Source: Oscillospiraceae bacterium (GTDB lineage: Bacteria; Bacillota; Clostridia; Oscillospirales; CAG-272). From it: a stretch of 38,531 bases of DNA. Shown one piece after another: positions 24,139 through 31,782 of the stretch (positions within the stretch are counted from its first letter, which is position 1; every line of letters starts with the position of its first letter). The stretch lies in contig SVRE01000014.1 of the NCBI GenBank assembly GCA_015065005.1, forward strand, positions 1 to 38,531, read 5' to 3'. Position numbers and translations under genes: made by a program. The notes below the pieces were generated by a model. It saw only the letters and a list, made by a program, of their open reading frames with translations. It searched no databases and was not told the origin of the DNA.

Positions 24139-25761
24139 ATGAAAAATTTTGAAATAGTACAGCTTTCATCTCTTGCAAAGGTTTTTCCTGACAAAATTGT
24201 CGGTAACAGTATAAAAAAGTCAGAGATTGCAAGGGGACAAACATTTTCCTATCAAATTGCTTTAAAGGGAAAAAGCGGAGCTTATACTTTTGCAATAGAC
24301 TCTCAAATTTCCAAATTTGTAACCGCTTGTAAGGTTGGGTATGTGCCAATGACCACCCCCACCTATGACAGCTGTCGTGATGAAGATTATCTCACCAAGG
24401 AAAAGGGAATGTGTCCTGACCCTCTTTTCCCTTTAACTGAGAATAAAATTACGGTGGGAGAAGGGTACTCAACGCTTTGGCTTTCGGTAAACTTGCCAAA
24501 TGATGTAGAGGCGGACACATATAAAATAACGGTGGTCTTTTGCGAGAATGAAACCGAAATTGCAAAAAGTGATTTGGAATTGAGCGTACACAATGTCACG
24601 CTCCCCGAGCAAGAGCTGATCTTTACACAGTGGTTTCATACTGATTGTATTGCTGATGTGCATAAGGTGGATGTGTTTTCAAACGAGCATTGGGATTTGA
24701 TTGAAAAATATATAAATATGGCATCAATCCACGGCATCAATATGATTTTGGTGCCTGTTTTAACTCCTCCGCTTGATACTGAGGTTGGTGGAGAGAGAAC
24801 TACTGTTCAGCTTGTTGAAATTAAAAAAAGAGGAGAGGAATACCTTTTTGATTTTTCCAAGCTTGAAAGGTTTATAGACGTTTGCCTAAAATGTAAAATC
24901 AAATATTTTGAAATAAATCATATGTTTACACAGTGGGGCGCTAAAAATGCTCCAAAGGTAATCGCAACAGTTGACGGTAAGGAAGAAAAAATATTTGGTT
25001 GGGAAACGGAAGCTACGTCAAGTGAATATATAAGCTTTTTAAGCCAATTAATTCCGAGAATAATTAGTACATTTGTTAACAAGGGCATTGATAAGAAACG
25101 GCTGTATTTCCACGTGTCTGACGAGCCAAATGAAAATTGTATAGCTGAATATGAGAAGGCATACAGGGCTTTAGAAAGGCTGATTGACGGCTGCGAGCAG
25201 ATAGACGCCTTATCACATTTTGATTTTTATGAAAAGGGTATAATAAAAACACCAATTGTAGCAACAGATGCAATTGAACCGTTTTTGGATGCTGAAATTA
25301 AGGATTTATGGTGCTATTACTGTTGTGCTCAGCACGAAAATGTGTCTAACAGATTTATGGCAATGCCCTCATATCGTAACAGAATAATAGGTGTACAAAT
25401 GTACAAGTGTTCAATTGTTGGTTTCTTGCATTGGGGTTATAATTTCTATAATTTGCAGTATTCAAAGGGAAAAATTAATCCTTATGAGGTAACTGATGCA
25501 GGCGGAGGCTTCCCCTCAGGCGATTCATTCAGCGTTTATCCATATGAAAATGAAGCAATTCCGTCATTAAGATTAAAGGTGTTTAAAAATGCTTTAGAGG
25601 ATATCCAGCTTTTGACCCTGTTGGAGCAAAAAATCGGAAAAAAAGCAGTTATTGAATTAATAGACAGGATAGCCGGAATGAAAGTTACCTTTAAAGCATA
25701 TCCAAAAACAGAGGACTTTTTTGAAAAGCTCCACGAAGAAATTTTTAAGATTTTATGCTGA
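24139..25761 (+). CDS. DUF4091 / GH123-like glycoside hydrolase
   Basis: 540 residues from the ATG at 24139 (AAGGAGAAG 5-7 nt before it; an ATG at 24103 lies in the promoter). An N-terminal beta domain (about 1-155) is followed by a TIM-barrel-like region and a C-terminal DUF4091 block containing GFLHWGYNFYN. The pair Asp328-Glu329 in HVSDEPNEN matches the adjacent D-E catalytic pair of GH123 beta-N-acetylgalactosaminidases, which use substrate-assisted catalysis. No signal peptide, so a cytosolic role on imported glycan is likely. It heads an operon with a DNA glycosylase and an acetyltransferase and is divergent from the AKR operon. Exact substrate unknown. Confidence 0.85.
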   Translation: MKNFEIVQLSSLAKVFPDKIVGNSIKKSEIARGQTFSYQIALKGKSGAYTFAIDSQISKFVTACKVGYVPMTTPTYDSCRDEDYLTKEKGMCPDPLFPLTENKITVGEGYSTLWLSVNLPNDVEADTYKITVVFCENETEIAKSDLELSVHNVTLPEQELIFTQWFHTDCIADVHKVDVFSNEHWDLIEKYINMASIHGINMILVPVLTPPLDTEVGGERTTVQLVEIKKRGEEYLFDFSKLERFIDVCLKCKIKYFEINHMFTQWGAKNAPKVIATVDGKEEKIFGWETEATSSEYISFLSQLIPRIISTFVNKGIDKKRLYFHVSDEPNENCIAEYEKAYRALERLIDGCEQIDALSHFDFYEKGIIKTPIVATDAIEPFLDAEIKDLWCYYCCAQHENVSNRFMAMPSYRNRIIGVQMYKCSIVGFLHWGYNFYNLQYSKGKINPYEVTDAGGGFPSGDSFSVYPYENEAIPSLRLKVFKNALEDIQLLTLLEQKIGKKAVIELIDRIAGMKVTFKAYPKTEDFFEKLHEEIFKILC

Positions 25762-26252
25762 TTAATCATCCTATTGAGCCAATATTTAATGAAAACTCAA
25801 AAATTCTCATTTTGGGTAGCTTTCCTTCGGTAAAATCAAGGGAGCAAACGTTTTTCTACGGGCATTCTCAAAACAGATTTTGGAAGGTACTTGCCAGAAT
25901 TTTTGAGGTGGAAGAGCCAAAAACAATCGAAGAAAAGAAATGCTTTTTGCTTTCTAACAAAATAGCCGTGTGGGATGTTATAGCTTCCTGTGAAATTAAC
26001 GGAAGCTCAGACAGCTCAATTAAGAATGTTGTTCCAAACGATATTTCACTGATATTAAATACGGCTAAAATTGAAAAAATCATAGTTAACGGCAAAACCG
26101 CAGAAAAATACTACAATAAATACATAAAAAACAAGGTAAGCAGAGAAGCTCTATGCTTACCCTCAACCTCTCCTGCTAATGCCGCTTGGACACTTGATTT
26201 GCTGGTTCAAAAATGGGGAATTATAGCTAACCTTAGAAAGGATAAAAAATGA
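25755..26252 (+). CDS. DNA-deoxyinosine glycosylase (uracil-DNA glycosylase superfamily, HDG type)
   Basis: 165 residues. It should excise hypoxanthine arising from adenine deamination in DNA, the first step of base-excision repair. The family signature ILILGSFPSVKSREQTFFYG followed by HSQNRFWKVLARIF is plain, with NGKTAEKYY and the late PSTSPANAAW loop that corresponds to the DNA-binding motif of the superfamily. The start overlaps the DUF4091 stop by 7 nt and lacks a strong ribosome site, implying coupling. Its presence behind a glycosidase is probably co-transcription rather than shared function. Confidence 0.9.
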   Translation: MLINHPIEPIFNENSKILILGSFPSVKSREQTFFYGHSQNRFWKVLARIFEVEEPKTIEEKKCFLLSNKIAVWDVIASCEINGSSDSSIKNVVPNDISLILNTAKIEKIIVNGKTAEKYYNKYIKNKVSREALCLPSTSPANAAWTLDLLVQKWGIIANLRKDKK

Positions 26253-26716
26253 CAATCAGGTTATTTGAAGAACGGGATGCTCAAGAAGTGGCGGATATGA
26301 TTGCTAAAACCTTGAGAACAACTAATATTAAGGATTATTCAAGAGAATATATAGAGAACGATGTTCAAAAGTTGAATCCGCAAAGGCTTATAAAACGTTC
26401 TAAATGGATGCACTTTTATGTGTGTGTAGTCGATAATAAAATTGCAGGCTGTGGAGGAATAGGGCCTTACTATGATAAGCAGGACGAGAGCAGTCTTTTT
26501 ACTATATTTGTTTTACCTGAGTATCAAGGGCAAGGAATAGGCAGAAAAATCATAGAGGCACTTGAAAATGATGAGTTCTTTTTGCGTGCTAAAAGAATTG
26601 AAATCCCGGCTTCAATTACAGCTTGTCAGTTTTACATAAAAATGGGCTACAGTTATAAAAATGGCATAGACAAAATAGATGAGGAACAGCTGTATAGATT
26701 GGAAAAATTCAAATAA
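26249..26716 (+). CDS. GNAT family N-acetyltransferase
   Basis: 155 residues with the acetyl-CoA-binding GNAT core: IFVLPEYQGQGIGRKIIEAL (Q/R-x-x-G-x-G/A at about 93-98) after the beta4 strand, and CQFYIKMGYS near the end. The acceptor is not predictable. ATGA overlap with the DNA glycosylase gene makes it the third gene of the operon, which closes with a bidirectional terminator. Confidence 0.93.
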   Translation: MTIRLFEERDAQEVADMIAKTLRTTNIKDYSREYIENDVQKLNPQRLIKRSKWMHFYVCVVDNKIAGCGGIGPYYDKQDESSLFTIFVLPEYQGQGIGRKIIEALENDEFFLRAKRIEIPASITACQFYIKMGYSYKNGIDKIDEEQLYRLEKFK

Positions 26717-26740
26717 AAAGGAGCGAAAATCGCTCCTTTT
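26716..26740. terminator. Bidirectional intrinsic terminator
   Basis: AAAAGGAGCGA (26716-26726) pairs perfectly with TCGCTCCTTTT (26730-26740), loop AAA, giving A/T tracts on both sides for the convergent genes. Confidence 0.9.
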
Positions 26741-27426
26741 CAACTTTTATAAAACGGGCATCGTTCTTTAATACATTGATTGTTAGTGTTGTAGGTGCTG
26801 CATTTGATTTTGGAAACCTCCATTTCAATACCTAAATTTTGCTTTGTAAATTTAACGGCACTTAGAATTGCAAGATAAGAATTGCGTTTACAGCATCGCG
26901 GTCCACCGACTTTACCAATAGCCTGCAATGAAGAAGAGGTCATAAGATTTGACAGTCCCCATTCCTTATTTGCAAGTGGGGTAGAGCCTGTAATAATCGA
27001 AATAAACATTCCGCTACTAATACCGGCACCGCATGCTCCCCAAAATCCGCAAGCACCACCTGGCACCTTTTTTGCACGCAATATAATTTCATCCAAGGCT
27101 GTATTTAAATTAACATTCCCACCTGCATTTTTATATGCAGTGAGTAAGGATACGCCAACAAGAATATGATGCTCCGGCCCATGTGTGTGGCAAAAAGGCA
27201 TAGAAAATAAGCTCTTAAAAATCTCAATAGGATTTCTGCTTGTGGAATTTAGGCAAATGCCTACAATTGTATCTAAGCCTTGTATATGACATTCGTTGCA
27301 TACGTAATGCCCTTTGATGCATCTTGATTTGCTTAGCTCTTTTTTGTGGCATATTTCACATTCCATTTCTACATCATTTTTAATGTAAACAAGCGGAGAA
27401 GAGCAAATTAAACATTCTTCCTTCAT
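26740..27426 (-). CDS. DUF5714 cysteine-rich protein
   Basis: 228 residues of unknown function, cytosolic. The N terminus has zinc-ribbon-like pairs: Cys5/Cys8 (CLIC), Cys23/Cys26 (CEIC), Cys36, and Cys43/Cys46 (CNEC). The centre has a His/Cys-rich patch, FCHTHGPEHHILVG, and Gly/Cys loops GACGFWGACGAG and GPRCCKRNS. The end holds further Cys residues (CSTYNTNNQCIKERCPFY). Such a content suggests metal or Fe-S binding. It matches the DUF5714 family as I remember it, often found in anaerobes and methanogens. GAGGTG precedes the ATG; a consensus-like promoter sits at 27444-27472. It is monocistronic. Confidence 0.78.
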   Translation of the reverse strand: MKEECLICSSPLVYIKNDVEMECEICHKKELSKSRCIKGHYVCNECHIQGLDTIVGICLNSTSRNPIEIFKSLFSMPFCHTHGPEHHILVGVSLLTAYKNAGGNVNLNTALDEIILRAKKVPGGACGFWGACGAGISSGMFISIITGSTPLANKEWGLSNLMTSSSLQAIGKVGGPRCCKRNSYLAILSAVKFTKQNLGIEMEVSKIKCSTYNTNNQCIKERCPFYKS

Positions 27427-27443
27427 AAAATCACCTCAATTCA

Positions 27444-27472
27444 ATTGTAGCATACGAAAAACTCAATTTCAA
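27444..27472 (-). promoter_or_regulatory. Sigma-A promoter of the DUF5714 gene
   Basis: On the minus strand TTGAAA (27467-27472), 17-bp spacer, TACAAT (27444-27449). Confidence 0.75.
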
Positions 27473-27475
27473 CTA

Positions 27476-27504
27476 TTGATTTTGATACATAAAAATGATA
27501 TACT
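27476..27504 (+). promoter_or_regulatory. Sigma-A promoter of the amidohydrolase gene
   Basis: TTGATT (27476-27481), 17-bp spacer, TATACT (27499-27504), three bases from the divergent promoter's -35. Confidence 0.65.
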
Positions 27505-27538
27505 TAATTCATAAAATAAAATGATAAAGGATTACTTT

Positions 27539-28624
27539 ATGGACATTAAGGAACTATTAAAGGGAAAGAAAATTATAGATGGCCATCTTCATTTACAGCA
27601 TTGGTTTGACAATAACGGTAGAAATTTCATAGATGGAATTGAATGGTACAAGGAGTATTTTGGTATGAGGGGCATAAATTTAGCCGCTATGCCTTGCGCT
27701 TACCGTGATGTAACGCAAAATTTTATGTGCCTGCTTTATAAGGTAGCTTCTCCTGAAACGTACGTTCACGCAGGAATTACATATTCGGAATATCCTGTAA
27801 ACACGGGCAATGTTGGTAATATGGACCCCCTTACACAGTACAAGGAGCTTATGGAAATAGGAGCTGACGGCATTAAAATGCTTGAGGGTAAGCCAAGTGT
27901 TTACAGATATATAAAGGTGCCGATATGTGACCCATTTTATGACCCGTTTTATAACGAGGTAGAAAAGGACAAAACACATATACTTATGCACGCCTGTGAC
28001 CCTATTGAATTTTGGGACAGGAGCAAGGTTTCCGAGGATGAAATAAAAAAAGGCTGGTTCTACGGTGACGGAACAACGGTTACCAAGGAGGAAATGCACA
28101 ACCAGGTTTATGAGCTTTTAAAAAAGCATCCAAGCCTTAATTTAACTCTTGCGCACTTCTTTTTCTTGTCAGATACCCCCGAAATTCTTGAAAGTTTGTT
28201 TGCTAAGTACAAAAACCTTAATATAGACATTACTCCGGGTGGCGAGATGTACAGAAGCTTTAACAAAAGGTATGACTATTTTAAGGATTTCTTTACCAAA
28301 TATGCTGACAGAATACAGTTTGGAACAGACGGCTGCTATCCCCCGGGCAGAGAAGCTATGATTTGGCTTGTTGACCGCATTTATAAATATGTAGCAACTG
28401 ATGAATCAACAGATGCCTGGAGTGAGGAGCCATTAAGGGGAATTAATCTTTCAAGCCAATGTGTTGATAAAATTTTCTATCAGAATTTTGTAAACAAGGT
28501 AGGAGAAAAGCCAAGAGAAATAAACAAAAAAGCTTTAAAGTCCTATTACGAAAAGTATAAGCATTTGATTTGTGATAAGGATACCTATGAAAGAGTAGAA
28601 GAGCTTTTCAAAAAAATGTTATAA
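27539..28624 (+). CDS. Amidohydrolase family (PF04909-like) metal-dependent hydrolase
   Basis: 361 residues of the TIM-barrel amidohydrolase superfamily. Metal ligands are visible: HxH at 16-18 (DGHLHLQHW), His151 (LMHACDP), His206 (LAHFFFL) and Asp264 (FGTDGCYPPG); Lys113 is conserved in position but need not be carboxylated. The ATG at 27539 has AAAGGA 7 nt upstream; an ATG at 27521 does not. This subgroup includes decarboxylases and lactonases, so the reaction could be C-C or C-O cleavage of a small carboxylic or lactone substrate. The gene is alone between a promoter and a terminator. Confidence 0.85.
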   Translation: MDIKELLKGKKIIDGHLHLQHWFDNNGRNFIDGIEWYKEYFGMRGINLAAMPCAYRDVTQNFMCLLYKVASPETYVHAGITYSEYPVNTGNVGNMDPLTQYKELMEIGADGIKMLEGKPSVYRYIKVPICDPFYDPFYNEVEKDKTHILMHACDPIEFWDRSKVSEDEIKKGWFYGDGTTVTKEEMHNQVYELLKKHPSLNLTLAHFFFLSDTPEILESLFAKYKNLNIDITPGGEMYRSFNKRYDYFKDFFTKYADRIQFGTDGCYPPGREAMIWLVDRIYKYVATDESTDAWSEEPLRGINLSSQCVDKIFYQNFVNKVGEKPREINKKALKSYYEKYKHLICDKDTYERVEELFKKML

Positions 28625-28650
28625 AAAGAGGGTGAAATTCACCCTCTTTT
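28624..28650. terminator. Bidirectional intrinsic terminator
   Basis: AAAAGAGGGTG (28624-28634) pairs perfectly with CACCCTCTTTT (28640-28650), loop AAATT, between convergent genes. Confidence 0.9.
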
Positions 28651-30148
28651 AATTATTTATGCCCACTAAATCAGTATTTTTAGTTCTTTTTCGTTTTCGT
28701 TGCTTTTCCAGCTTGTTAACCGTTTCTATAGCTAATTTTCCTCCGCTTGCGGCAATAGGCAAGCCCCCCGGTACCTGCTGCCATTGGGTAGCAAGGATAA
28801 CGTTATTAAGCCCGCTGATTCTGTTGCTTGCACGAAGGGGAAGGTATCTCGGGCCGAAAGCAAAGCTCATATAAGACCCGATTTCAGAATTAACAAATTT
28901 TTTGTAGGTTGCGGGTGTCCAACAGTCAATACATTCAAGCTTACTGTTTAGTTGCGGTAGCTGACCTATGATAATTTTTTCAATAATAGCAGAAAGCTCC
29001 TTTTTTAGTTCGCTATATGCTTCTTGATTTTCTTTTAATTTTATAAATTCCAGTGAGCTTTCTTCATTACAAAAAACAATTGCCTGTATAATGCTTTTAT
29101 CCTTTGGGGCAAAGCTTTTTTCGTGAGAAAACTCACGTATTGTTAAATAGCTTGCTTTTAGCCTTGCGCGGTATTTAAAGGGAATTTCAAAGGAATAATC
29201 ACCTGTAAAGGGTAACTTATCGGTATCACAGGCAAAGGCGCAATGGTAGCTTGAAAATCTAAAGAGTCTTTTATTTTGGTAAAGTGCGTCAATGCTCTTG
29301 GGAATGGGTAAATCAAAAAGCTTTTCAAAGGTCATTTTTGGATCTGTGGTTAAGATAATGTAGTCGGCAAAATAGCTGCTACCGTCCTTGAAGGTGACAG
29401 AGTAAGCCCTGTTGCCCTCGTGAAATATCCTGACAGCTTCCTTGTCGGTTAAAATTTCGCCGCCAAGCTCCTTGAACCTGTTTGCCATGCGCATAGCCAT
29501 TGCAAGAGAGCTGCCCTTTGGAATACCACCGTTTTCACCGCAAAAATGGGCAAAAACACAAATTAACGCAAGGGAAGAGAAGTCATTCCCGATAAAGCAA
29601 GATATAAAACGTTGAATAAGCGGAGAAGTAAACCTTTGTGAAAGCTCACCTGTAGAAAGCTTATGATATTTGAGTATTAAGGGTAAAGAGGCAAAAAGCT
29701 CACCTCGGCTTGCTTTATGGTTGTGCGCTTCGCCCCCAATTCCGCAAAGAGCTTGCATAGCCTTTATTGCGCTTATAAAGGAGATAATTTCCTTTTTATC
29801 AGTGGCTGACTTAAGTAGCATTTCTTTTTCAAGCCTATTTATATCTTTGTAAAGAGACAGCCTTTCCCCTTTGTATTCACAGGTGTAAAGTGAATCGGGC
29901 TGAAAAATATCTATGCCTCCAAGCACGCCTAATTCTTCCCAAAGCTTGTAGGTGCTTGAATTTGGGTTAGTGCCTGTTAGCCAGTGAATACAGTTGTCAA
30001 TGTGGTACTCTCCCCGTTGCCAGCCTGTCAGGTTTCCACCAACAATGTGGTTTTTTTCGCAAATGACAGCTTGATGACCGCTCAGTTGCGCATAAATCCC
30101 CGCAGAAAGTCCCGAAACACCGCCGCCAATAATTAAAATCCTTGCCAT
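28649..30148 (-). CDS. FAD-dependent oxidoreductase, CrtI/phytoene desaturase-like
   Basis: 499 residues. The dinucleotide-binding motif GGGVSGLSAGIYA stands at the N terminus, followed by EKNHIVGGNLTGW; FPF-type FAD contacts recur at the C terminus (NVILATQWQQVPGGLPIAASGGKLA), the pattern of the carotenoid desaturase/isomerase and retinol-saturase superfamily. It is unlikely to make carotenoids by itself since no synthase is nearby; a saturase or lipid-modifying role is equally possible. GGAGGT lies about 5 nt before the ATG. The C-terminal tail is basic (KLEKQRKRKRTK). Monocistronic, between two terminators. Confidence 0.83.
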   Translation of the reverse strand: MARILIIGGGVSGLSAGIYAQLSGHQAVICEKNHIVGGNLTGWQRGEYHIDNCIHWLTGTNPNSSTYKLWEELGVLGGIDIFQPDSLYTCEYKGERLSLYKDINRLEKEMLLKSATDKKEIISFISAIKAMQALCGIGGEAHNHKASRGELFASLPLILKYHKLSTGELSQRFTSPLIQRFISCFIGNDFSSLALICVFAHFCGENGGIPKGSSLAMAMRMANRFKELGGEILTDKEAVRIFHEGNRAYSVTFKDGSSYFADYIILTTDPKMTFEKLFDLPIPKSIDALYQNKRLFRFSSYHCAFACDTDKLPFTGDYSFEIPFKYRARLKASYLTIREFSHEKSFAPKDKSIIQAIVFCNEESSLEFIKLKENQEAYSELKKELSAIIEKIIIGQLPQLNSKLECIDCWTPATYKKFVNSEIGSYMSFAFGPRYLPLRASNRISGLNNVILATQWQQVPGGLPIAASGGKLAIETVNKLEKQRKRKRTKNTDLVGINN

Positions 30149-30204
30149 ATAATACCTCCAAATATGTTTATGGGTATTATTAGCAAAAAAACCAAATAAA
30201 ATAC

Positions 30205-30230
30205 AAAAAGCCGAGCAAAAAAGCTCGGCT
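30205..30230 (-). terminator. Intrinsic terminator after tRNA-Leu
   Basis: On the minus strand AGCCGAGC (30223-30230) pairs with GCTCGGCT (30209-30216) and runs into TTTTT. Confidence 0.85.
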
Positions 30231-30315
30231 TGGTGCAGACGATGAGACTTGAACTCACAAGGATTGCTCCATTGGCTTCTGAGACCAACGCGTATGCCAA
30301 TTCCGCCACGTCTGC
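30231..30315 (-). tRNA. tRNA-Leu (CAG anticodon)
   Basis: An 85-nt tRNA with the CCA end encoded. The acceptor stem GCAGACG pairs with CGTCTGC, discriminator A. The anticodon stem TTGGT/GCCAA holds loop CTCAGAA, giving anticodon CAG (codon CUG). The long variable arm (class II) is as expected for leucine, and the T arm reads GAGTTCAAGTCTC. Confidence 0.95.
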
Positions 30316-30316
30316 A

Positions 30317-30350
30317 TAAAAAAACTCTCGGTAGATGTTAACCGAGAGTT
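30317..30350 (-). terminator. Intrinsic terminator of ppa, lying directly before tRNA-Leu
   Basis: On the minus strand AACTCTCGGT (30341-30350) pairs with ACCGAGAGTT (30323-30332) and continues into seven T residues, ending 2 nt before the tRNA. Confidence 0.85.
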
Positions 30351-30379
30351 ATTTTAACACATAAATGCTGTTAAGTCAA
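30351..30379 (-). promoter_or_regulatory. Sigma-A promoter of tRNA-Leu
   Basis: On the minus strand TTGACT (30374-30379), 17-bp spacer, TAAAAT (30351-30356). Its predicted start (about 30344) falls inside the 5' arm of the ppa terminator. Confidence 0.75.
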
Positions 30380-30389
30380 GACAAATTTA

Positions 30390-30920
30390 TCATTTTGCGT
30401 ACTTTTCGTTGTATGCATTTTTACATTTTTCGATAGTATCAATGGCTTCCTGCCTGCCGCAGATATTATCTACTCGTGTTGTTTTGTTTTCAAGGTATTT
30501 GTAAATCTCGAAAAAGTGCTTGATTTCTTGGAACTGATGCTGTGGAAGCTCTGAAATATCATTATGGCTGTTTAAAAATGGGTCGTTTAAGGGAATGGCT
30601 ATAATTTTTTCATCCTCTTCGTTATCATCAATCATGGTTATCATACCGATAGGGTAGCACTCAACAATTGAAAGTGGCTCTAAGGTTTCCTGGCAAAGCA
30701 CCAAAACATCAAGGGGGTCACCGTCCTCTGAAAGTGTACGAGGTATAAAGCCATAGTTGGCTGGGTAGTGTGTAGATGTATATAAAATTCTGTCAAGGCG
30801 AAGCATACCGCTTTCTTTGTCAAGCTCGTACTTGTTTTTGCTTCCCTTAGGAATCTCAATTACTGATATAAACTTTTTAGAATTAATTCGCTCATCGCTA
30901 AAGTCGTGCCAAGGATTCAT
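30390..30920 (-). CDS. ppa: Inorganic pyrophosphatase, family I
   Basis: A 176-residue soluble enzyme hydrolysing PPi to two phosphates, pulling biosynthetic reactions forward. Family I signatures are present: IEIPKGSKNKYELD near the N terminus, ANYGFIPRTL, and the metal-binding DGDPLDVLVL loop, then IPLNDP. GGAGGTG stands before the ATG and a near-perfect promoter at 30950-30978. Many Clostridia use family II or membrane pyrophosphatases, so a family I enzyme is worth recording but not unusual. Confidence 0.95.
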   Translation of the reverse strand: MNPWHDFSDERINSKKFISVIEIPKGSKNKYELDKESGMLRLDRILYTSTHYPANYGFIPRTLSEDGDPLDVLVLCQETLEPLSIVECYPIGMITMIDDNEEDEKIIAIPLNDPFLNSHNDISELPQHQFQEIKHFFEIYKYLENKTTRVDNICGRQEAIDTIEKCKNAYNEKYAK

Positions 30921-30949
30921 AAAAGCACCTCCATATTCTTGATATATTT

Positions 30950-30978
30950 ATTATACAACCAATTAATTTCAAAGTCAA
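30950..30978 (-). promoter_or_regulatory. Sigma-A promoter of ppa
   Basis: On the minus strand TTGACT (30973-30978), 17-bp spacer, TATAAT (30950-30955). Confidence 0.85.
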
Positions 30979-31036
30979 TCAAAAATATTTAACTTTTGTG
31001 TCAAGAAAAGCCAAAAACATATATTGCACCAAAGTG

Positions 31037-31150
31037 CCACGGGAGACAGAGGGCGGTTCCGTTTTTCCTTTCTATTGACAAAGGTTTAAATTTGTTGTAA
31101 AATTAAATTAAGAAATAACATCGGAGACAAAGAGCTGTCCCTTTTCTTTT
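31037..31150. repeat. Two REP-like repeats with GGAGACA...GGT core
   Basis: Two divergent direct copies: GGGAGACAGAGGGCGGTTCC near 31040 and GGAGACAAAGAGCTGTCCC near 31125. They resemble, in the opposite sense, the copies at 31309 and 31704. A promoter-like TTGACA-17-TAAAAT (31075-31103, plus strand) lies between them, with no intact gene behind it. Confidence 0.5.
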
Positions 31151-31294
31151 GATAATGCAACCGAATTTCAAGGCATAGAAAAAACAAGAAAGCAAAAGCG
31201 AATAGCAAAGTTATATGAAAAAGGACTGTCAATAAGACAAATAAGCAGATTGATAGGAGAAACAAAAGGGATAGTGGAAAAATGGTTAAAATGA
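31148..31294 (+). pseudogene. C-terminal remnant of a transposase (IS200/RAYT-like)
   Basis: An open stretch ending at TGA (31292-31294) encodes TEFQGIEKTRKQKRIAKLY followed by EKGLSIRQISRLIGETKGIV and EKWLK. The IRQISRLIG segment is the helix-turn-helix tail typical of clostridial Y1 (REP-associated or IS200-like) transposases. There is no start codon with a ribosome site, and the HUH catalytic domain is absent, so it is a fragment. REP-like repeats on both sides fit this origin. The family call comes from the short tail only. Confidence 0.5.
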
Positions 31295-31308
31295 ATTTGA
31301 AAAGCACC

Positions 31309-31334
31309 AAAGACACACCACCGTCCCCTGTCTT
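31309..31334 (-). repeat. REP-like repeat, left arm of 26-bp perfect inverted repeat
   Basis: AAAGACACACCACCGTCCCC plus TGTCTT; the exact reverse complement lies at 31704-31729. Confidence 0.85.
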
Positions 31335-31335
31335 T

Positions 31336-31751
31336 CATATTCGGGATTTGACAATGTGGTTGCTGATGGAGTTGCTATTGAACACGGAAACAAGGTTTAT
31401 ATTGTTGATTCCGGCAAAGAGAATGGCAAGATAGATTTTGGCGTGAGAAAACAAGTATCTATCAGCGACAATAATCTTAGAAGAGAATACGTTAGGAGAA
31501 AAAATAATGACTCAATTTCAAAAGGGTATATCAGTGATGAATTACTTGGAAGGTTTAGGTATGGAGATGATGGCGATAGGTCAGGCGATTTCGGACGAGA
31601 ATTTAGAAAAGAGTTATCAGCTGATACAGGAGAACCCCCAAATAACCAAGAAAGTATTTTTGATGAAAATGGAGATAGAAGAAGAGAACTGAATCTAGAC
31701 GGGAAGACAGGGGACGGTGGTGTGTCTTTCCAAAACTTAAAATACTATTGA
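31336..31751 (+). pseudogene. Fragment of an accessory-element protein between inverted repeats
   Basis: The frame is open from the left repeat (YSGFDNVVADGVAIEHGNKV) to TGA at 31749-31751, about 135 codons, reading through the right repeat. The charged C-terminal-like sequence (NNLRREYVRRKNNDSISKGY, GDDGDRSGDFGREFRKEL) reminds me of tails of very large proteins of clostridial conjugative elements or phages, but I cannot name a family. There is no ribosome site at the first GTG (31356), and the upstream part is missing, so I take it as a stranded 3' end rather than a working gene. Confidence 0.45.
31704..31729 (+). repeat. REP-like repeat, right arm of 26-bp perfect inverted repeat
   Basis: AAGACAGGGGACGGTGGTGT plus GTCTTT; pairs exactly with 31309-31334, bounding a 421-bp segment. 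Confidence 0.85.
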
Positions 31752-31776
31752 CTTTTAATTATTTATCTGATACAAT
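31748..31776 (+). promoter_or_regulatory. Sigma-A promoter of candidate small RNA
   Basis: TTGACT (31748-31753), 17-bp spacer, TACAAT (31771-31776); ten of twelve consensus matches. Confidence 0.75.
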
Positions 31777-31782
31777 ACAGAC

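Noticed and set aside
31086-31316. Minus-strand 76-codon hydrophobic frame
   Set aside because: Antisense of the transposase-tail remnant, Leu/Phe-rich due to A-rich plus strand, no ribosome site.
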